A stretch of 64,000 bases of DNA, taken from NCBI GenBank assembly GCA_903957365.1, contig CAJBPB010000034.1:1-64000 (forward strand). The letters run 5' to 3'. Of the stretch, positions 62,302 through 64,000 are shown one piece after another. Each line of letters starts with the position of its first letter. Within the stretch, counting starts at the first letter, position 1. The notes under the pieces are model-generated. The model was not told where the DNA came from, did no database searches, and saw nothing but the letters and a program-made list of their open reading frames with translations. Made by a program: the position numbers and the translations under genes. Source of the stretch: an uncultured Bacteroidota bacterium (lineage in GTDB: Bacteria; Bacteroidota; Bacteroidia; Bacteroidales; F082).

Positions 62302-63420
62302 GTGAATACAGTGAAAGATTTTCAATTACCATTTTATGCCAGGGTCAGCATCTTTTTACTCGGGTTAATTGCTTTGTTAACAATTCTTTACATAGGAAGA
62401 AGTATTATTGTTCCTTTGGTATTTTCTGTTATCATCGCAATCTTACTTCAGCCTATCGTTAAACTTTTTGTCAGATTTCATCTTAACAGGGTGGTTGCCA
62501 TTTTAATTGCATTGTTAATGACACTCATTGTGATTGCGGCATTTGGTGCCTTGTTTATTTCACAGGCAAACCGGTTCAGTGAATCATGGCCACAGCTTGT
62601 CGAAAATTTTACTGTATTACTCAACCAGAGTATCAGTAATATTTCTGAATATTTCGATATAAGTCCGCAAACCATCCACGAATGGATCTCCAAAAACAAA
62701 TCTGAGGTACTTGACACAAGCAGCGCAGCTATCGGAAAAACTCTTATCAATGTCGGAACCGCGATCATGGTAATGTTACTTGTTCCGGTTTACATTTTCC
62801 TGATTTTATATTATGAACCACTTCTTATCAATTTTATCCGCAAACTTTTTGGTGAAAACAACCAAAATCAGGTAGGTGAAATCGTTACGGAAACAAAAAA
62901 TGTCGTGCAACATTATCTGGTTGGCCTGGTAATTGAGGCTGTTATTATTGCCACACTTTACACCACGACATTGTTTATTCTTGGTGTCGATTACGCCATT
63001 CTGCTTGGGATCATAGGTTCGCTGCTCAATGTGATTCCTTATGTTGGCGGTCTTGTTGGCGTAGCCTTACCCATGATGGTTGCGCTGGCAACCAAAACAA
63101 ACGGTTGGTATGCCTTCTACATTCTGGCCATTTACTATTTCATTCAAATTATTGATAATAACTATATTGTCCCAAAAATAGTTGCTTCAAAAGTAAAGAT
63201 CAATGCACTTTTCTCAATCGTTATTGTCATTGCCGGAAACGCTTTATGGGGTATTTCAGGCATGTTTCTTTCCATTCCTCTGCTAGCGATAATGAAGGTA
63301 ATTTTCGATCGTATCGAACCATTAAAACCATGGGGATTGCTGCTGGGCGATACCATGCCTTCATTTTTCAAAATTGAATCTGTTATAAAGGTCTGTAAAA
63401 AAAATACCAGCAAACCATGA
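62302..63420 (+). CDS. AI-2E-family transporter
   Basis: The 372-residue protein has seven to eight membrane helices and matches the AI-2E/PerM family. Features are IGRSIIVPLVFSVIIAILLQPIV near the start, a soluble segment (about 85-145), PVYIFLILYYEPLLINFIRKLF, LGIIGSLLNVIPYVGGLVGVALPMM (the conserved family loop) and DNNYIVPKIVASKVKINALFSI. The family exports diverse substrates; despite the name, AI-2 export is proven for few. The start codon is GTG at 62302; no in-frame ATG upstream clears the previous stop. It is the last gene of the CsbD-led cluster. Confidence 0.9.
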   Translation: MNTVKDFQLPFYARVSIFLLGLIALLTILYIGRSIIVPLVFSVIIAILLQPIVKLFVRFHLNRVVAILIALLMTLIVIAAFGALFISQANRFSESWPQLVENFTVLLNQSISNISEYFDISPQTIHEWISKNKSEVLDTSSAAIGKTLINVGTAIMVMLLVPVYIFLILYYEPLLINFIRKLFGENNQNQVGEIVTETKNVVQHYLVGLVIEAVIIATLYTTTLFILGVDYAILLGIIGSLLNVIPYVGGLVGVALPMMVALATKTNGWYAFYILAIYYFIQIIDNNYIVPKIVASKVKINALFSIVIVIAGNALWGISGMFLSIPLLAIMKVIFDRIEPLKPWGLLLGDTMPSFFKIESVIKVCKKNTSKP

Positions 63421-63453
63421 AAGCTCTCTATTTCCTAAAGGGTTCTCCAAAAG

Positions 63454-63518
63454 TGTGAATTATGTAACATTTAGTCAAAGTTGTGTAACACATTCACCTT
63501 ACTTGCATCCCACCTTTG
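63454..63518 (+). promoter_or_regulatory. Composite promoter module, copy 6 (terminal lipoprotein gene)
   Basis: TGTGAATTATGTAA (63454-63467), 13 nt, TTGTGTAA (63481-63488), 22 nt, CACCTTTG (63511-63518), 29 nt before the ATG at 63548. Confidence 0.85.
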
Positions 63519-63547
63519 TATTCATACATTTTTCTAATAAACACAAA

Positions 63548-64000
63548 ATGAAAAAACCACTTTATATTATTGCATTATTATGTATCGTACTCATATTGCT
63601 TTTTGCTTCCTGCGGCCCGTCAAAAGCGCTGATGATTTCTCAGACTAAAGTCGAAACACTTCAGAAAGAAATAGCCAATACACGCAATCAGCTGAATGAT
63701 TGTAATACGAAAATTGAAAGCATGTTTCAGGATAAAGCAGCATTACAAACACAGAATGCGCTGGAACAGGATGATTTAAAAGACATCAATACTGAATCAG
63801 AAATGACGATTGCCAATCAGGCAAATCGGTTAAAAAACCTTCAGGAGATGATCAACTCTCAAAAAAGCATCATGACCAATCTTCAGAACTCAATTGCTGA
63901 GGCATTGATGAATTATTCGGCTGATGAGCTTTCAGTATATATCAAAGATGGAAATGTGTATGTCTCACTTGCCGAAAAATTGTTGTATAAATCGGGAAGT
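63548..64000 (+). CDS. Lipoprotein with coiled coil and the start of an OmpA-type domain, cut by the window end
   Basis: The 151 visible residues begin with a lipoprotein signal (LLFASC, cysteine near residue 20). A coiled coil follows (about 27-115: KVETLQKEIANTRNQLND, NRLKNLQEMINSQKS). The segment SVYIKDGNVYVSLAEKLLYKSGS is the usual opening strand of an OmpA/MotB peptidoglycan-binding domain, which would continue beyond the window. It has its own copy of the shared promoter. The family is inferred from the partial domain. Confidence 0.8.
   Translation, partial: MKKPLYIIALLCIVLILLFASCGPSKALMISQTKVETLQKEIANTRNQLNDCNTKIESMFQDKAALQTQNALEQDDLKDINTESEMTIANQANRLKNLQEMINSQKSIMTNLQNSIAEALMNYSADELSVYIKDGNVYVSLAEKLLYKSGS

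Overview
The window comes from a member of the Bacteroidetes, probably class Bacteroidia, with moderate-to-low GC. The evidence is the set of secreted proteins with type IX secretion (T9SS) C-terminal sorting domains (YPNP motifs), a TonB-dependent receptor with a CarboxypepD-like N-terminal domain, OmpA proteins with thrombospondin type 3 repeats, a Bacteroidetes-type dihydroorotase and cysteate synthase, and many promoters with the Bacteroidetes -7 element TAnnTTTG. No rRNA, tRNA, CRISPR array, insertion sequence or prophage was seen.

Layout. 1-9.5 kb: the 3' three quarters of mfd, then three exported proteins (lamin-tail-like T9SS protein, TonB-dependent receptor, OB-fold/phospholipase D-like T9SS protein) that may form one extracellular scavenging locus. 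9.6-32.5 kb: mostly housekeeping genes. These are a polyprenol-phosphate sugar transferase, pyrC with a MORN-like lipoprotein, a SNF2 helicase, rbfA with a methyltransferase and a LolC/E-like permease, an M20 amidohydrolase, mtnA plus a class II aldolase (a likely 5'-deoxynucleoside salvage pair), a YgiQ radical SAM protein, a large BNR/sortilin-like exported protein, mdh, a sirtuin, an FKBP lipoprotein, recX, prfB with a programmed +1 frameshift, and a Gre-like factor. 32.8-45.9 kb: arsC-like reductase, a four-helix-bundle protein, fumC, cysteate synthase (sulfonolipid precursor), an FtsX/MacB-like permease, a fibronectin-repeat T9SS protein, a GT39 transferase with a degenerate PHP-like partner, and an NtrC-type regulator followed by an HPt protein. 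45.9-64 kb: an envelope and stress region. It holds mlaE-mlaF-mlaD followed by an Omp85-like barrel gene on the minus strand. On the plus strand it holds OmpA proteins, a ten-repeat Ig-like lipoprotein ending in an ice-binding-like domain, and a small-protein stress cluster (CsbD, coiled-coil lipoprotein, DUF5670, YtxH, holin-like, AI-2E-family permease).

The most striking observation is in this last region. Six promoters share one rigid architecture: TGTGAATGATGTAA, 13 nt, TTGTGTAA, 22 nt, then a -7 element of the CACCTTTG type. Five copies are on the plus strand and one on the minus strand, with identical spacing and unrelated linkers. They sit in front of the mla operon, both large OmpA/adhesin units, the CsbD-led stress cluster and the last lipoprotein. 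The 21-bp period between the ATGTAA and GTGTAA boxes suggests an activator binding two successive faces of the helix next to a weak -7 element. I read this as one local envelope-stress regulon with an unidentified regulator. Starts of several genes were moved inward because these promoters lie over or downstream of the longest possible start.
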